Shown here: piece by piece, positions 11,127 to 21,706 of the stretch
Layout of the letters: each line of letters starts with the position of its first letter
Numbering within the stretch: position 1 is the first letter of the stretch
Source: Rachicladosporium sp. CCFEE 5018
Taxonomy: Eukaryota > Ascomycota > Dothideomycetes > Cladosporiales > Cladosporiaceae
Reading direction: 5' to 3'
Length of the DNA stretch: 60,608 nucleotides
NCBI GenBank assembly: GCA_002077045.2
Contig: KZ111143.1
Span: 473,240 to 533,847 of the forward strand
Notes under the pieces: generated by a model
The model's input: only the letters and a program-made list of their open reading frames with translations
What the model was told of the DNA's origin: nothing
Database searches by the model: none
Translations under genes and position numbers: made by a program

Positions 11127-11628
11127 GATTGATAGTGGGAAAGGGGGGAAAGATACGGAAGCGATCAGTGATAGGAGAGGACAGCCTGATATACCATTAC
11201 CTGCTTCATCCCCCAGTCGGAGCACACGCCATACTCTCTGCCATGGAACGCACTGGTGTGAGTCAACAATATAGGTGCCTGACAAGTGGCATGAGGTGAA
11301 GTGCAGTATCCATGAGTGCAACCGCGCTAGCAGAGCTAAGCGAGCGCGCTCTTTTCCCCAATGCGGTCGAGGGCAAGCCGAGTGGGCCCGAAGGATTCCT
11401 GAGCGATGCAGCCGCCGGAGAGAATTGTACCGCAGAAAAACGGCCTCATGTGAGTATGTAGCTAGTTCATACCGCGCCTGCGATGTGTGGGTGTCCGACA
11501 GCAGGCGTTGGCGATGGTCGCCATCGACCGTCGTAATTCTCGCCAAGTCCTGATGGCAGCCGAAGGCCGTTCATGCCTCATCGGTGCAGTCCTTCGCAAG
11601 ACCACGGCCCTTTCTGCTACCCGGTCCA
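11127..11628. other. Intergenic region upstream of the P450
   Basis: These 502 bases lie between the P450 start and the Ubp8 3' end. They should contain the P450 promoter. An open frame runs upstream of the P450 ATG but has no domain. Nothing else was recognised. Confidence 0.45.
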
Positions 11629-13332
11629 TCACAAACTCTCCACAACATAAAACAGCATATATGCCTCCGCGCCCATGACCTCCCTCTCATCAACCCTCAC
11701 AACCATACTATCATCAAACCGGAACCACTCCTCCTCTTGCTTACAGTAGCAAACATAATGCCCATTGTCGATCTTACCCTTATGCACGACCACCGAGCTG
11801 AGTACATACACCGGCTCCGTACCCTTCACGTCCTCCGTCCCGCCGTCCTCAGCCTTCTGATCGCCAGGAGGAGGCGGCTTAGGAGCTTTGGGCTGCGCGG
11901 TGTAGGGCTCCAAATTGAGAGTGAAGGGAAAGCGAATCTTTGTGTCGACTTTGCTGCTTGTAGCTAGGGACTTGGAGTGGGAGAAGCGTTTGAGGTGGAC
12001 AGGTAGGACGGGTGGCAAGGTGGAAATCTTGAGGCGCTTCTCGGCTTCTTGGGCTTTGTCGCATTTCCGGCATTGGTAGCTGTCGCTGCTGAGCGTCTCG
12101 GGGGCTGTGAAGCGGTCTAAGCATTCCGTGAGTTCCATGGGAAGCGCCTCTTTGACTGTCGTCGTGCCGTTGATCATGAAGAGTTTCTTCTTCTTGACTG
12201 CCACCGCCGCATTCCGAATGTCGAGACTGAGGTCCGTGAACGGGTCGTAGGTCGTCGTCGTGTTCTTGCAAGAGCTGCACGTCACCGTCGACTTCAGCAC
12301 GCCGCCGAAGGTCTGGTGCACAATGCAATCGCACGTATCCGAGCCTTTCCGCTTCGCCACCGAGCTCGACGTAGCCTCCTCATCCTCATCCCCAGTATTC
12401 GCAGTATGCAGACTGTTCAATATGAACCCCAGGAACTCGTGTGCATCTTGCTGACTATACCCGGCCAGACTACCACCCCCCTTCCAGCACCCCTGCAACA
12501 TATGCACAGCTCCATACCCCTCATGCTTCTCCTGTCCGTAGAAATCCGTAAACATATCATCCAACGCACAGCTCGTGCACGCCTCCCTCTCGCACTCATC
12601 CCTCTTATGCCCTTCTGCCAGGTAGTAAGCCCGTATGATCGGGTTGTGCACCAGCGATTGAAGGACCACGGACATGAAGCACGTCTGGCCCATGTTATAG
12701 AGACCTCGCAGGCCGGTGGCGGCGCAGGGCGTGCTGCCGGAGTTGGTGGCTACGAGGCGTTTGTCGCCGGGCTCCGAGAATACGGCGTGTTTGCGTTTCT
12801 TGCTTGAGCCTTGGGAGCGGATTTCTTCGAAGGAAGGGTCGTAGACGAAGTCGCGGCATTCGTGGCACAGGACGAAGCCGTTGGTGGATTCGACGGCTGG
12901 GATTGTTAGTAGTGCTCGACGAGCAGTGCGGATGGGGGAGCTGTACAGAATGCATGCTCTTTCCTATGCCTTTCCTGCGAGTTGCTGACATTCGGACACT
13001 GCAGACATAGGTATGTGGTCCTGCCACTTGTGCCTGTGCCAGCAGTGCTCTTATTTATATGTGTGCTGACGTTCCCGGGTCTCTTGATCGAGCGGATGAG
13101 CTTGGTGTATCCGTCAATCGCTGGCTGTCTCGCTTTGCTCAGCAGGTCCTTGATATGTGCTGCGCTTTCGTCAGTGTCGCATTCTTCGATTGTCTTACCC
13201 AGGCAACTCACAGCACCCATAGACCGTCTGCGTGGCTGACATCGGGCTCTTGGCCTCTGAGATGGATCCCTTCTTGACCAGCTTGGGCATGTCCGCGCTC
13301 GGCGCCGTGGGGACAAGCGTCGTGGTCGCCAT
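11629..13332 (-). CDS. Ubiquitin carboxyl-terminal hydrolase of the SAGA deubiquitinase module (Ubp8/USP22-like)
   Basis: Three exons (13332-13212, 13159-12947, 12896-11629) encode about 533 residues. Exons 1-2 and the start of exon 3 form an N-terminal ZnF-UBP finger (TVYGC, YLCLQCPNV, RKEHAF, FVLCHECRDFVYD), which docks the enzyme on the Sgf11/Sgf73/Sus1-type module. The USP core follows, with the Cys box GLRGLYNMGQTCFMS (nucleophile about Cys184), the QQDAHEFL block, zinc-binding CxxC pairs (CSSCK, CRKC) and the His box GHYVCYC (about His491). The combination of ZnF-UBP plus a short USP core of about 530 residues points to Ubp8, which removes ubiquitin from histone H2B. The introns fall inside the zinc finger and all joins restore frame. 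Confidence 0.88.
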
Positions 13333-13633
13333 GCTGTCCTGTCCTTACTGTATACCTCACAAGAGGCTGCAGTCGTGTGCACTCCCAGCCCAACTTCACG
13401 TCACTGACAATAGCGTGAGGCTATTGGGGAGATCACCCGGTACCTGAACGGCCCCACATAAATCGGCTCCACTGGCGAACTTGCCGATAGACGCGATAGA
13501 CGCGCTCTGCTCTCGAGGCTTTCCTCACAGCAGAAGTGGTCATGTACACAACACTGTCGATGAAGGCCCATTGATGGAAATATTTGAAGTATGTACAGTC
13601 TACCACAGCGCCTGCTCTACACGGCCCAGCGCT
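13333..13633. other. Intergenic region upstream of the Ubp8-like gene
   Basis: These 301 bases lie between the Ubp8-like start and the NDUFA9 stop. They should hold the Ubp8-like promoter and the NDUFA9 3' UTR. No gene or repeat was recognised. Confidence 0.45.
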
Positions 13634-14831
13634 CTATTGGTCATCAAGAACATGCAGGTACTTCTTCTCCTCTCGCTTCTCCTTCTCCGTCATGGGAGGC
13701 AAGTCGTAGTATGCTGCGCTGCGGTATGCGTGCTGAGAGTTGTGTTAGCATATCTTCCGCAGAGATCGCACACAACCTCCAACTCACCAAGTACTTGTAA
13801 GTAAAGTTTGAGATCTCCCCCGGCTCGATCCCCAAATCCACAAACGTCTTTGCATTCTTATCGATGAACTGATCGATGAACTCCCTCTCCACCTGATCCT
13901 TCGACGAGATCACCCACCAGAGAACCTTATTCAGCAGGCCCATGGAAGGTGCCAAGATCGCCTTTGGGATGTTAATGTGGCGTCGCTTCTTCAAGATCTC
14001 ACGGTCGACAAGCTCATGAATGTCTTTCATCGAGTACTCTTTTGGTCCGTACAGCTCGAACGTCTGTCCAGCAGTGCTATCATCCAGTCCGATCTTCTCT
14101 AACGCCTCTCCGACGTCAATAGCATGCACTGGCCGGAATCGTTCGAGCATGTGGTTGGATGTGATGACGTTGGTAGCACTCGCGAGATGATGCAATAGCC
14201 GGTCCTCAAACCCGAACATGGGTGCCGGCCGCACAATGGTGGTCTCAGGGAAGATCTCCCTCGCTATCCGCTCAGAGTAGTATTTCGTCTTGTAGAACTC
14301 TGATGTCGACTTCGGGTGCGCAGAATGCGACGAGACATGGATGAATCTGTCCACATCGTACTTCGCGACTGCGTTTGCGATCCGGTGCGTGCCCTCCACA
14401 TGCACGTCCTCAAGGTCGAAGTTCTTCGTAGGGTAGTCCCGTCCAATGAGGTTGAACACGATGTCTGAATGCCTCACGCTCTCCTCAATGCTCGCCGTGT
14501 TCCGCAGATCCATCTCCAAGAAGACCACCCGTCCCAGATCTCCAGAGACCTTCAAATGCCGCTTCGCCATCTCCTCCCGGAACGGCACCACGACCGTACA
14601 TCCCGCTTGCGCGAACCTATTGACCACATATCGTCCCAAGAAGCCAGTGGCGCCGAAGACTGTGACAGTGTGCCCACCTAGCGACGAGCGACCGCCGGAG
14701 AGACGGATGATGGGCTTGCCAGTGCGGGTTATAGCGATGTCCTGGAGGGAGCGGCGGGTCTGGCGAGGGAGGAGAGTAGATGGCTTCGCCAGGGAGGCGC
14801 TGAGACCCATGGAGGGGCGGCAGAGCGCCAT
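13634..14831 (-). CDS. NADH:ubiquinone oxidoreductase (complex I) 40 kDa subunit, NDUFA9-like
   Basis: Two exons (14831-13788 and 13732-13634) give about 380 residues. A mitochondrial targeting N-terminus (MALCRPSMGLSASLAKPS) precedes an extended SDR fold. The Rossmann motif is TVFGATGFLGRYVVNRF. DIVFNLIGRDYPTKNFD and VHVEGTHRIANAVAKYDVDR are family hallmarks, and FIHVSSHSAHP follows. NDUFA9 is an accessory subunit of the complex I peripheral arm that binds NADPH structurally. The last exon codes the conserved tail AYRSAAYYDLPPMTEKEKRE and ends at 13634; without splicing the frame would run into unrelated residues. The start at 14831 is the only ATG fitting the presequence. It is divergent from Rpn9, with 279 bp between them. 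Confidence 0.93.
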
Positions 14832-15110
14832 GGTGAGGGGAGTGGAGAGTTGTGGCGTCGGCAACGGACGTGGTGATTGAAGCTTGGGGAGGTGGATGCT
14901 GCACTGGAGCTCGTGCCAAGACTCAGATGTGAACCAGACATGAGTCGTGTGTCGTGGGTTGTTGCGACTCCAACGCTGCCTCCACTACGAAACATTGACT
15001 TCCCTATATCACAAAGCTCAAAGCCTTAACTTACCTCGCATCGACCAAATCGTGATCGTACCCAAACTTTCCATCCATCAATCAGACCAGAAACCCAATC
15101 AACACCCAAC

Positions 15111-16310
15111 ATGGACAACGAGAAGATCGGCAACTTCCTGGCCGAGCAGCGCGAAGAGGTGGAGGATGATCTACAGCACTACTTCCTCACCTTCGAAGAC
15201 TACTGGGAGCGGAAACTATGGCACGAACTCACAGACACACTCCTCGAGTTCTATGCGGAGGGCAAGAGCGCAGAGCAACAAATACCGGTATATGACAACT
15301 TCGTGAAGGTGTTTGCGGACAAGATCAATCAGTTGAAGCTCGTGAGGCTGGGGTTGAGCACGGCGGCACAGTATGACGGTATGTGATAGCAGGATGGATC
15401 AGATCGATCATTCACTTACTTGGGTAATGCGTAGATGACAAGCAACGATTGGACTTCCTCGAGACACTGGCAAAGCGAGTCGACAAGCCAGCATCACAAG
15501 ATGCCTTCGTCTTCGCCCTCACATCAGTCGCCGGCGTGCGATTACGACTTGGCGATTCAGCTGCCGCCCGCAAAGATCTGGACAAGTGCGAGACCGTCCT
15601 TGACTCTTTCGACACGGTGGAGCCCTCAGTACATGCAAGCTTCTACCGCGTGTCCGCAGATTACTACCAATCGCAAAATAACTTCGCCTCATTCTACCGT
15701 ACAACGCTCCTTTATCTCGCCTGTGTGGACCTCGATTCCGTCAGCCCCAACGACCGCCACCGCATAGCCTACGACCTGTCGCTGGCAGCGTTAGTCTCAG
15801 ACACCATCTACAACTTCGGCGAGCTCCTCCTCCACCCCGTTCTCGACAGCCTTGCAAATACAGAGCACAAATGGTTGCGAGACCTCCTCTTCGCCTTCAA
15901 CCGCGGCGATCTAGGCGCCTACAACATCCTCCAATCACACCTCCAGTCCAACGGCCTTCTGAAACGACACGAACAATTCCTCTACCAGAAGATCTCTCTC
16001 TGCTCTCACTCAATTAGTCTTCTCTCGCGCACCGAACGACAGGAGCATGACATTCGCCACGATCAGCGAGGAGACGAAGGTGCAGCTCGATGAGATTGAG
16101 CACCTGATTATGAAGGCGCTGAGTTTGGGGCTGCTGAGGGGCAGCATCGATCAAGTTGCTGAGGTGGCGAAGATCTCGTGGGTGCAGCCGAAGGTGCTTG
16201 ATAAGGGCGGGATAGAGGCTATGCACGCGCGGTTGAGGGAGTGGGATGGTGGAGTGGAGAAGCTGGGGATGTGGATTGAGGGGGCGGGGAAGGATGTGTG
16301 GGCGGCGTAG
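15111..16310 (+). CDS. 26S proteasome regulatory subunit Rpn9 (PSMD13), frameshifted as assembled
   Basis: Exon 1 (15111-15378) starts MDNEKIGNFLAEQREEVED. Exon 2 starts at 15435 (DDKQRLDFLETLAKRVDKP) and carries the helical repeats of the PCI family and the C-terminal winged-helix block (MTFATISEETKVQLDEIEHL, then KALSLGLLRGSIDQV), ending ESAGKDVWAA-like (here GAGKDVWAA). Rpn9 is a non-ATPase lid subunit of the 19S proteasome particle. After LYQKISL (about 15998) the frame leaves the conserved sequence; skipping one base at 16001, or assuming a lost CT unit, restores the conserved ALTQLVFSRAPNDRSMTFA. No intron with GT..AG fits there. The break lies in a CT-repeat run, so an assembly error is a likely cause, but a true mutation is possible. 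Without correction the frame ends at 16093. Confidence 0.85.
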
Positions 16311-16665
16311 AAGTGGTGACGGGAGATAGGGATGTGTACGAATAGGTGGAAGGTCGAATGCATCAGCTACGAGAGATTGCATGGGTACTGTGTCTTGGCT
16401 TGGCACCCGACTGCACCTCGCCGCAATGAACGATCCGGTCGAGATCGGATGTAGCATAGAAACATCATGAAATGCATCAGCAAACCACTACGATTCTCGA
16501 CGTGATCATGACTCACCTCTCGCTTGTTTGCACCAGGCGGCAAATCAAAGATACTGCCTCGTGATGGGCCTAGTGATGCCTGAAGTCGCCTACACATAAA
16601 ACATCGTAAAGGGTCTTTAGACCGAGAATCTCATCACCCAATTTGAACGCATACACTGGGACGCT
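16311..16665. other. Intergenic region between Rpn9 and Mog1
   Basis: These 355 bases separate two plus-strand genes and should hold the Rpn9 3' UTR and Mog1 promoter. Nothing else was recognised. Confidence 0.45.
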
Positions 16666-17297
16666 ATGGCAGACACCTTCGAATCGAAACCGCTGTTCGG
16701 CGGCGCCATCAATGTCTCCCTGCCCTCCACTCTCCAGGACGTCAGGTATGCCGTCCCTGACCCGAACTCATCTCGAGATTACTAACGCATCTCAGCGAAA
16801 TCCGCCAGGTCCCCGATAACCAAGAAGTCTACCTCGACCCCCTCGGCTTCAGCTCAATAGTCTTCGACATCTTAGAACGCGTCGAAAAACCCGATCTCGA
16901 GGCTCTGAAATTTCATCTGGATGATCTGGTGGATGAGGATGCCGGTCAGACGAAAGTGTGGAGGACTGGGGATGCTCATTGTGCGAAGTTGCCGCTAGGC
17001 ACGCCAGTAATTACGCTGATGGCTACGAGTCCGCCGGGGGAGAAGATGAGAGGTCGCGCTAACGAGCCGGAGTTTGTTGTTATGCTGTTGATTCTCATTC
17101 GGCTCGTTGGGCAGCAGACTGATATTATCGTCGCGATCAATGCGCCGCATGTGAAAGGCGAGTTCGAGGAGGGGAGTGTGGATTTGGAGCACGGGAAGGG
17201 AGGTTTGTTGGTGGAACGAGCGGAACGGTGGAGGGACGAGGTGCTGAGGACGTTTGAGGTGAAGGATTGGGGACTTTTTGGTTGGGAAGGGGATTGA
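16666..17297 (+). CDS. Mog1-like Ran-binding nuclear import factor
   Basis: Two exons (16666-16745 and 16796-17297) encode about 193 residues, the usual Mog1 size. The N-terminus KPLFGGAINVSLPSTLQDVS and the following EIRQVPDNQEVYLDP are the family signature; the latter loop contacts Ran. Mog1 binds nuclear Ran, stimulates nucleotide release and supports nuclear protein import. The intron (50 nt) has a clear ACTAAC branch point and joins AG/C to make Ser. The start at 16666 begins the conserved N-terminus. It converges with the SprT-like gene, only 39 bp apart. Confidence 0.9.
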
Positions 17298-17336
17298 AAG
17301 TGAATGTTTGACGATACGAGAGGCATTGATGATCGA

Positions 17337-19247
17337 TCAATCGTCTAGGACGATAACTTGTAATGCGTTCGCCACGTCGTCGATGTTGAAGGAGCCGTCA
17401 TCGTCGACAGCGACTTTTTCCGACTCCAGCACTGGAATGCTTGCGATCTTCGCCTCCTTCTCACTTCGATACCTCTTCCCAACAGCCTCCATTACCTCTC
17501 TATGGCTCGCCCCGGGCAGACTTCGCTTGACATCCGCGAAATGCGCCTTCACAAACCCCGCGTACCCCGTCGCCTCCTTCTTCACGGGCGACGTCCCGCC
17601 CCTCGGCGCCGGCTTGACCTGCACAAGTTTCCCCCTACAGTTCCCACACCTCTGCCTTCCCACATCAATACTCTTCGAATGCCTCTGGAACAGCGTCTCA
17701 CAATCCTCCCCACTACACTGCCATATATACTTAAACTCGATCTCGTAGCTATGTTTCGTGGTTACTTCCACGCCTCGATCCTCGAACGCTAGCGTCACCT
17801 TGCGACCCCAGGTCTTGAACGAAGTGCCGTGTGGTTGATCTTTGATGCCCGAGACCATGAAGTTCGCCAGATGGCAGAATTCGTGCGCGAGCACGTTGTA
17901 GAGCCGCGTGTCGGAGTCTATGACTTTTGACGCGAGCTCGATGGAGGCGTGGTGCTTGTGGGTTGCTTGAGTCATGCCGTCTGAAAGGCGAGTCTTTGTG
18001 GTTTCGCGACGCCAGTTCGCGCGGCCGGCGGTTGTGTTGAGGGTGTTCGACCAAAGCAATTTCACGCCACCGGTTGTGGCAGAGAGCGTCGAGATTTGCC
18101 CGTGAGTGATGCGCTGGTCGAGCTCGGAGAGGAAGGCTTCGGCTAGCTTGTGTTTGCGAGACTCGAAGACTTTCCGCACTTGCATTTCCTGCTTCGAGCG
18201 TTTCGCGGGACTTGAGGACTTCTTCGGCGATGCAGATGGTGAGTCTGAGCTCGGCAAGTCGATGAAGCGGTTTTTCCTGGGTGACATGATCACTTTCTGG
18301 GGAGAGTATTGGTCGTTCCAATCGTTGACTGTGTCGGCGTTCCAAAATCCGTCGAGACTCTGCCTGTGTGGAAGCGTCGGAATCTTGGGCCGTGCCTTGG
18401 AGGGTGAGACTAGCTTTGACTTGGTCGGAGACGATGGAGGCGGAGTGATGGGCCGGTCGCACGATGGTCTCCGAGTGCGGTCCTTCGATGGACTATGCAG
18501 CCGTGGTGGAGAGAATCGCAGTATAGCCTCGAGGTTCTCTTTGTCAGATGATGACGATGGTCGCGAGTCAATTGATATCTTATACAGTGGTCGAGGTGGA
18601 GGCTTCGTGTCTCGGGTCGCTGCCGTGTTGAGACTGAGATCTTGCAGGCTTTGAATGGTTCGACTCAGGTTGGGCAATGGTGGAGCTTCTTTGATCTGGC
18701 GAGATGCATTGAGACTTATCGGCCAGAGCTTTCGTGGACTGGGCAGCTCATCTTCGGAGTCATTCGATGAACACGCATCGGATCCGCACCAGATGCTCTC
18801 TTCGATCTCCACCTCGTCTACGGATACGGCATTGATCTCTGGCGCCACCATGACCGGCACAGCCACGGCTCCCATTACTCGTTTCCGCGGCGAAGTAATA
18901 CGCGGTGGTATCGCAGATACTGAATCAGATAACATAGGGGCCAGGTCGACCGTCGCCTTGCCGGATTTAAGTCTCAACGAAGCCATTGCGGTGCCGCCCA
19001 AGCATTTCAGTGGCGACAATCGAATTTGCTTCTTTCGCTCTCCAGTAGGGGCAAGCGATGACATGGCGGTCCGAAGATCCGTACTCTGGCCTGTAGTATT
19101 GGTAGCATCCGGTCCGTCCGCTGTACATGGCTGCTGCACTCTCTTCCTAGGCGATGTGCGTTGCCTGGTCTGTGTGGCGTCTCTGGCCGCTGACTGGACT
19201 GCAACAAAGTCATCGTCACTGTCGCTGGCTCTGCGAAGGCGAGCCAT
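17337..19247 (-). CDS. SprT-like metalloprotease domain protein (GCNA/ACRC-like)
   Basis: A single exon of about 636 residues. Roughly the first 370 residues are disordered, with repeated SPRK/SPxK-type motifs and acidic patches. The SprT-like domain follows: the metal-binding helix is LAHEFCHLANFM (HExxH near residue 451). A downstream zinc-ribbon-like segment has Cys pairs (WQCSGEDCETLF, RCGNCRGKL). The C-terminus contains an HMG-box-like helix pair (TGYAGFVKAHFADVKRSLPG, then VMEAVGKRYRSEKEA). The order disordered-SprT-zinc ribbon-HMG matches GCNA/ACRC proteins, nuclear enzymes implicated in removing DNA-protein crosslinks. The start at 19247 (MARLRRASDSDDDF) is the first ATG of the frame. 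A direct role in crosslink repair is inferred from the family. Confidence 0.85.
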   Translation of the reverse strand: MARLRRASDSDDDFVAVQSAARDATQTRQRTSPRKRVQQPCTADGPDATNTTGQSTDLRTAMSSLAPTGERKKQIRLSPLKCLGGTAMASLRLKSGKATVDLAPMLSDSVSAIPPRITSPRKRVMGAVAVPVMVAPEINAVSVDEVEIEESIWCGSDACSSNDSEDELPSPRKLWPISLNASRQIKEAPPLPNLSRTIQSLQDLSLNTAATRDTKPPPRPLYKISIDSRPSSSSDKENLEAILRFSPPRLHSPSKDRTRRPSCDRPITPPPSSPTKSKLVSPSKARPKIPTLPHRQSLDGFWNADTVNDWNDQYSPQKVIMSPRKNRFIDLPSSDSPSASPKKSSSPAKRSKQEMQVRKVFESRKHKLAEAFLSELDQRITHGQISTLSATTGGVKLLWSNTLNTTAGRANWRRETTKTRLSDGMTQATHKHHASIELASKVIDSDTRLYNVLAHEFCHLANFMVSGIKDQPHGTSFKTWGRKVTLAFEDRGVEVTTKHSYEIEFKYIWQCSGEDCETLFQRHSKSIDVGRQRCGNCRGKLVQVKPAPRGGTSPVKKEATGYAGFVKAHFADVKRSLPGASHREVMEAVGKRYRSEKEAKIASIPVLESEKVAVDDDGSFNIDDVANALQVIVLDD

Positions 19248-20057
19248 CTCGTCTTTGCGGAGTTCAATGAATGTACACGTGATCACTTTTATCTCTCTTC
19301 ATGCTAACGCGCAAGAAGTCGAGGAGTGTTGACTTTTGGCCGTTGGTGGGCCAACATTAAAATCTGGCTCGTACTTGCCACAGCACACGTCGTTTTTTTC
19401 ACTGAGGAACTCCGCATGATCATCCCTACACGACAGTTGTGTTCTCGCTGACGTGCGAACGATCGAGCATGTTCGTGACTACATCGACGCCCTCGCAATG
19501 GAATAGCAGCATGTCTCGATGGGCTTTGCGCTTCTTACGGCTTGCACAGCTGCCCTGACGTTACCTGGAGCGGCTTGCAGGATATCGCATCTACGCCAGC
19601 TCTGCGCATGCTACCATCGCAATGATGGGGCCCCTTCCGAAACAAAATACGGGTGTCCGTTCGAGACAACAATAATGACAAATGCTCTGTGCCGTCCAAT
19701 CAGCCCTTGCGAGCTTCTGGTGACCGAGATCTATGCATGCACCCCACATCGATCAACCCCGCAGCCGGGTCGCGGGAACAATGCATTATTGCCTTTGACA
19801 ACCTTCCCTGATCGTCAGTGTGCGTGTTTCTGGGGTCTAGAATGTCCTTTCGGTGGGACGGAAGACTGGCAGTCCAATAGCTCGCTGGATGGTAGGTGGA
19901 AGCGGGGCGCATCAGCGAGGATGAGTGGACTAGATATGAGGAGGCTGAAAGACACTTGAAGGTGATCCACCTAACTGATCACTCCATCTCTCATTCTTCT
20001 GCTCTCTGTCCCCATCTCTATCGCCCTAAGGCACGATACTATTTCAGATTGAAAAGG
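19248..20057. other. Divergent intergenic region
   Basis: These 810 bases separate the SprT-like gene (minus) from the catalase-like gene (plus), so both promoters should be here. Short open frames lack domains. No element was recognised. Confidence 0.45.
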
Positions 20058-21375
20058 ATGTCTTGCCCAGTCCAGCACACGGTCCAGGTCGGCGACAAAG
20101 CCAACGGCACGACCATAGCCAATGGCCACGACAAGCCAGCACCAGGAGAGTATATCAAATGGTCAGCAGTTTATTGGAAAGCCCGCAGTCGGACGGATAC
20201 TGATCTTAGTAGGGATGCTGAGGGCGTTGAGGTCAAGCAACCTGGCGAGGCAGAGAAGATCAAAGAGGTCGCCGCGCAATTCAACCGCTTCCAGATGATG
20301 AATTTCAACGAGCACATGCACTGCCTACGAGGCACACATCTGAAGACCCAAGGCGTAAGCTTCAAATCACCTCTCACCTAGCATTCGACCAGCTGACAGG
20401 TTCATGCTATAGTGCGTGCTCGGCAGATTCACCATCAAGGACGATCTCCCAGCTCACCTCGCGCAAGGCATGTTCGCGAAGCCAGGTAGCTACGATGTTA
20501 TCATGCGATACTCCAGCCTGACCCCGAAGCTCGTCCCGGACAATGTCTCTGCTCCGCGTGGCATTGGCATGAAGATCTTTGGCATTGAGGGCGAGAAGCT
20601 ATGGGGTGAGGATAAGAAGACCCAGGACTGGACCTTCAACAACTACCCGATCTTGGAGCTGCGCGACCCACAGACAACCTACGATATTGCCGATTCGCTG
20701 GAGAGGAACTGGAACGATCTGCCCACCTTCGCCAAGGAACAGGGCGAGAGAGTTGACGCCGATGTAGCGACATATGCTGGTGGTCTACCGAGGCAGCATA
20801 TGGTGGCCATGAATCAGTGGAGTCAGAGCGCTTACAGGCATGGTGACTACGTAGCCAAATACGGCGTCTTCCCTCTCGCCACCGAGCAGGTCTCCCTCGA
20901 GAAGACTTTGATCAAGGAGGACGACCCCATCAACATCCTCTCCTAACACACCCGCGACTTCCACATGCGCCACAAAGTCACCTACTCCTTCTGCGCGCAG
21001 CTGCTACAGAATCTCGACGAGCAGCCCGTGGACGACATCGGTATCCTGTGGGACGAGAAGAAGTACCCCATGGAGCAGATCGCGACTCTCGAATTTGAGC
21101 CGCAGGATAGCTGGCTGCCAGAGTTCAGAGTGTGGTGGGACGATCGCATTACAGTCAACTCATGGCATGGACTGAAGGAGCATCAGCCCCTCGGGAGCAC
21201 GAACAGAATGCGCCGCGTGGTGTATGCCGAGAGCAGGAAGCTGAGGCTGAAGGTTAATGGGCATAGGGACTACATTGAGCCGGCGAGTCTCAATGAGGTG
21301 CCGGCTCCGATCCCGGCGCCGCAGTTGAGCTTGCCATTGCAGCATGCGACGAATACCATTGAGGTTGGCGCCTGA
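20058..21375 (+). pseudogene. Catalase-family heme protein, interrupted by an in-frame stop
   Basis: Exons read as 20058-20161, 20213-20354 and 20413 onward. The start MSCPVQHTVQVGDKANG is followed by a conserved catalase-clade core: FNRFQMMNFNEHMHCLRGTH and KTQGC, then GRFTIKDDLP, DVIMRYSSLTPKLVPDNVSA, PRGIGMKIFGIEGEKL, and DWTFNNYPILELRD. A TAA at 20944-20946 stops the frame after DPINILS. The same frame then continues for 143 codons with clear family sequence (TYSFCAQLLQNLDEQPVDD, DEKKYPMEQIATLEF, STNRMRRVVYAESRK) to 21375. This group of catalase-like proteins is common in fungi, often without proven peroxidase activity. The first intron (51 nt) is a multiple of three without stops, so its removal is inferred from better continuity (YIKW-DAEGVE). 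If the stop is real, the product is about 260 residues and lacks its C-terminal third. Confidence 0.75.
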
Positions 21376-21706
21376 ACGGACTGCCTTGTGATGCTGATCA
21401 GGGATGATTGCAATCGAGGTCATTAAGTAGCTTCAGTATCTATCTGTACATAGTCTGACTAGGCGTTGCTGCTGTTGTCACGTCCAGCAAGGAGCTTGTA
21501 TGACGACTTGAGTGAACCAAATCAGTCCGTCATCGTATTTTGTACACGCCGTCATACCAGCCAGCGAACTTATGATATCGTACACTGTTATACACATCAT
21601 CAGCCAAGGTTTGCCCCATGTCCATCACAGGTCCACTGGCTATTGCCAGGCATTCGGTCTGGAGGCAGTCAGATCATGTCGATCTAGCATTGACCATTGA
21701 CTGACC
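21376..21706. other. Convergent intergenic region
   Basis: These 331 bases lie between the 3' ends of the catalase-like and LETM1-like genes. No gene or repeat was recognised. Confidence 0.45.

Noticed and set aside
11124..11546. N-terminal extension of the P450 frame to 11546
   Set aside because: The upstream residues lack a signal anchor, whereas the frame from 11126 starts directly before the membrane anchor.
20890..20977. An intron that would remove the catalase stop codon
   Set aside because: The only candidate uses a poor donor, is 88 nt long, shifts the frame and would delete conserved sequence.
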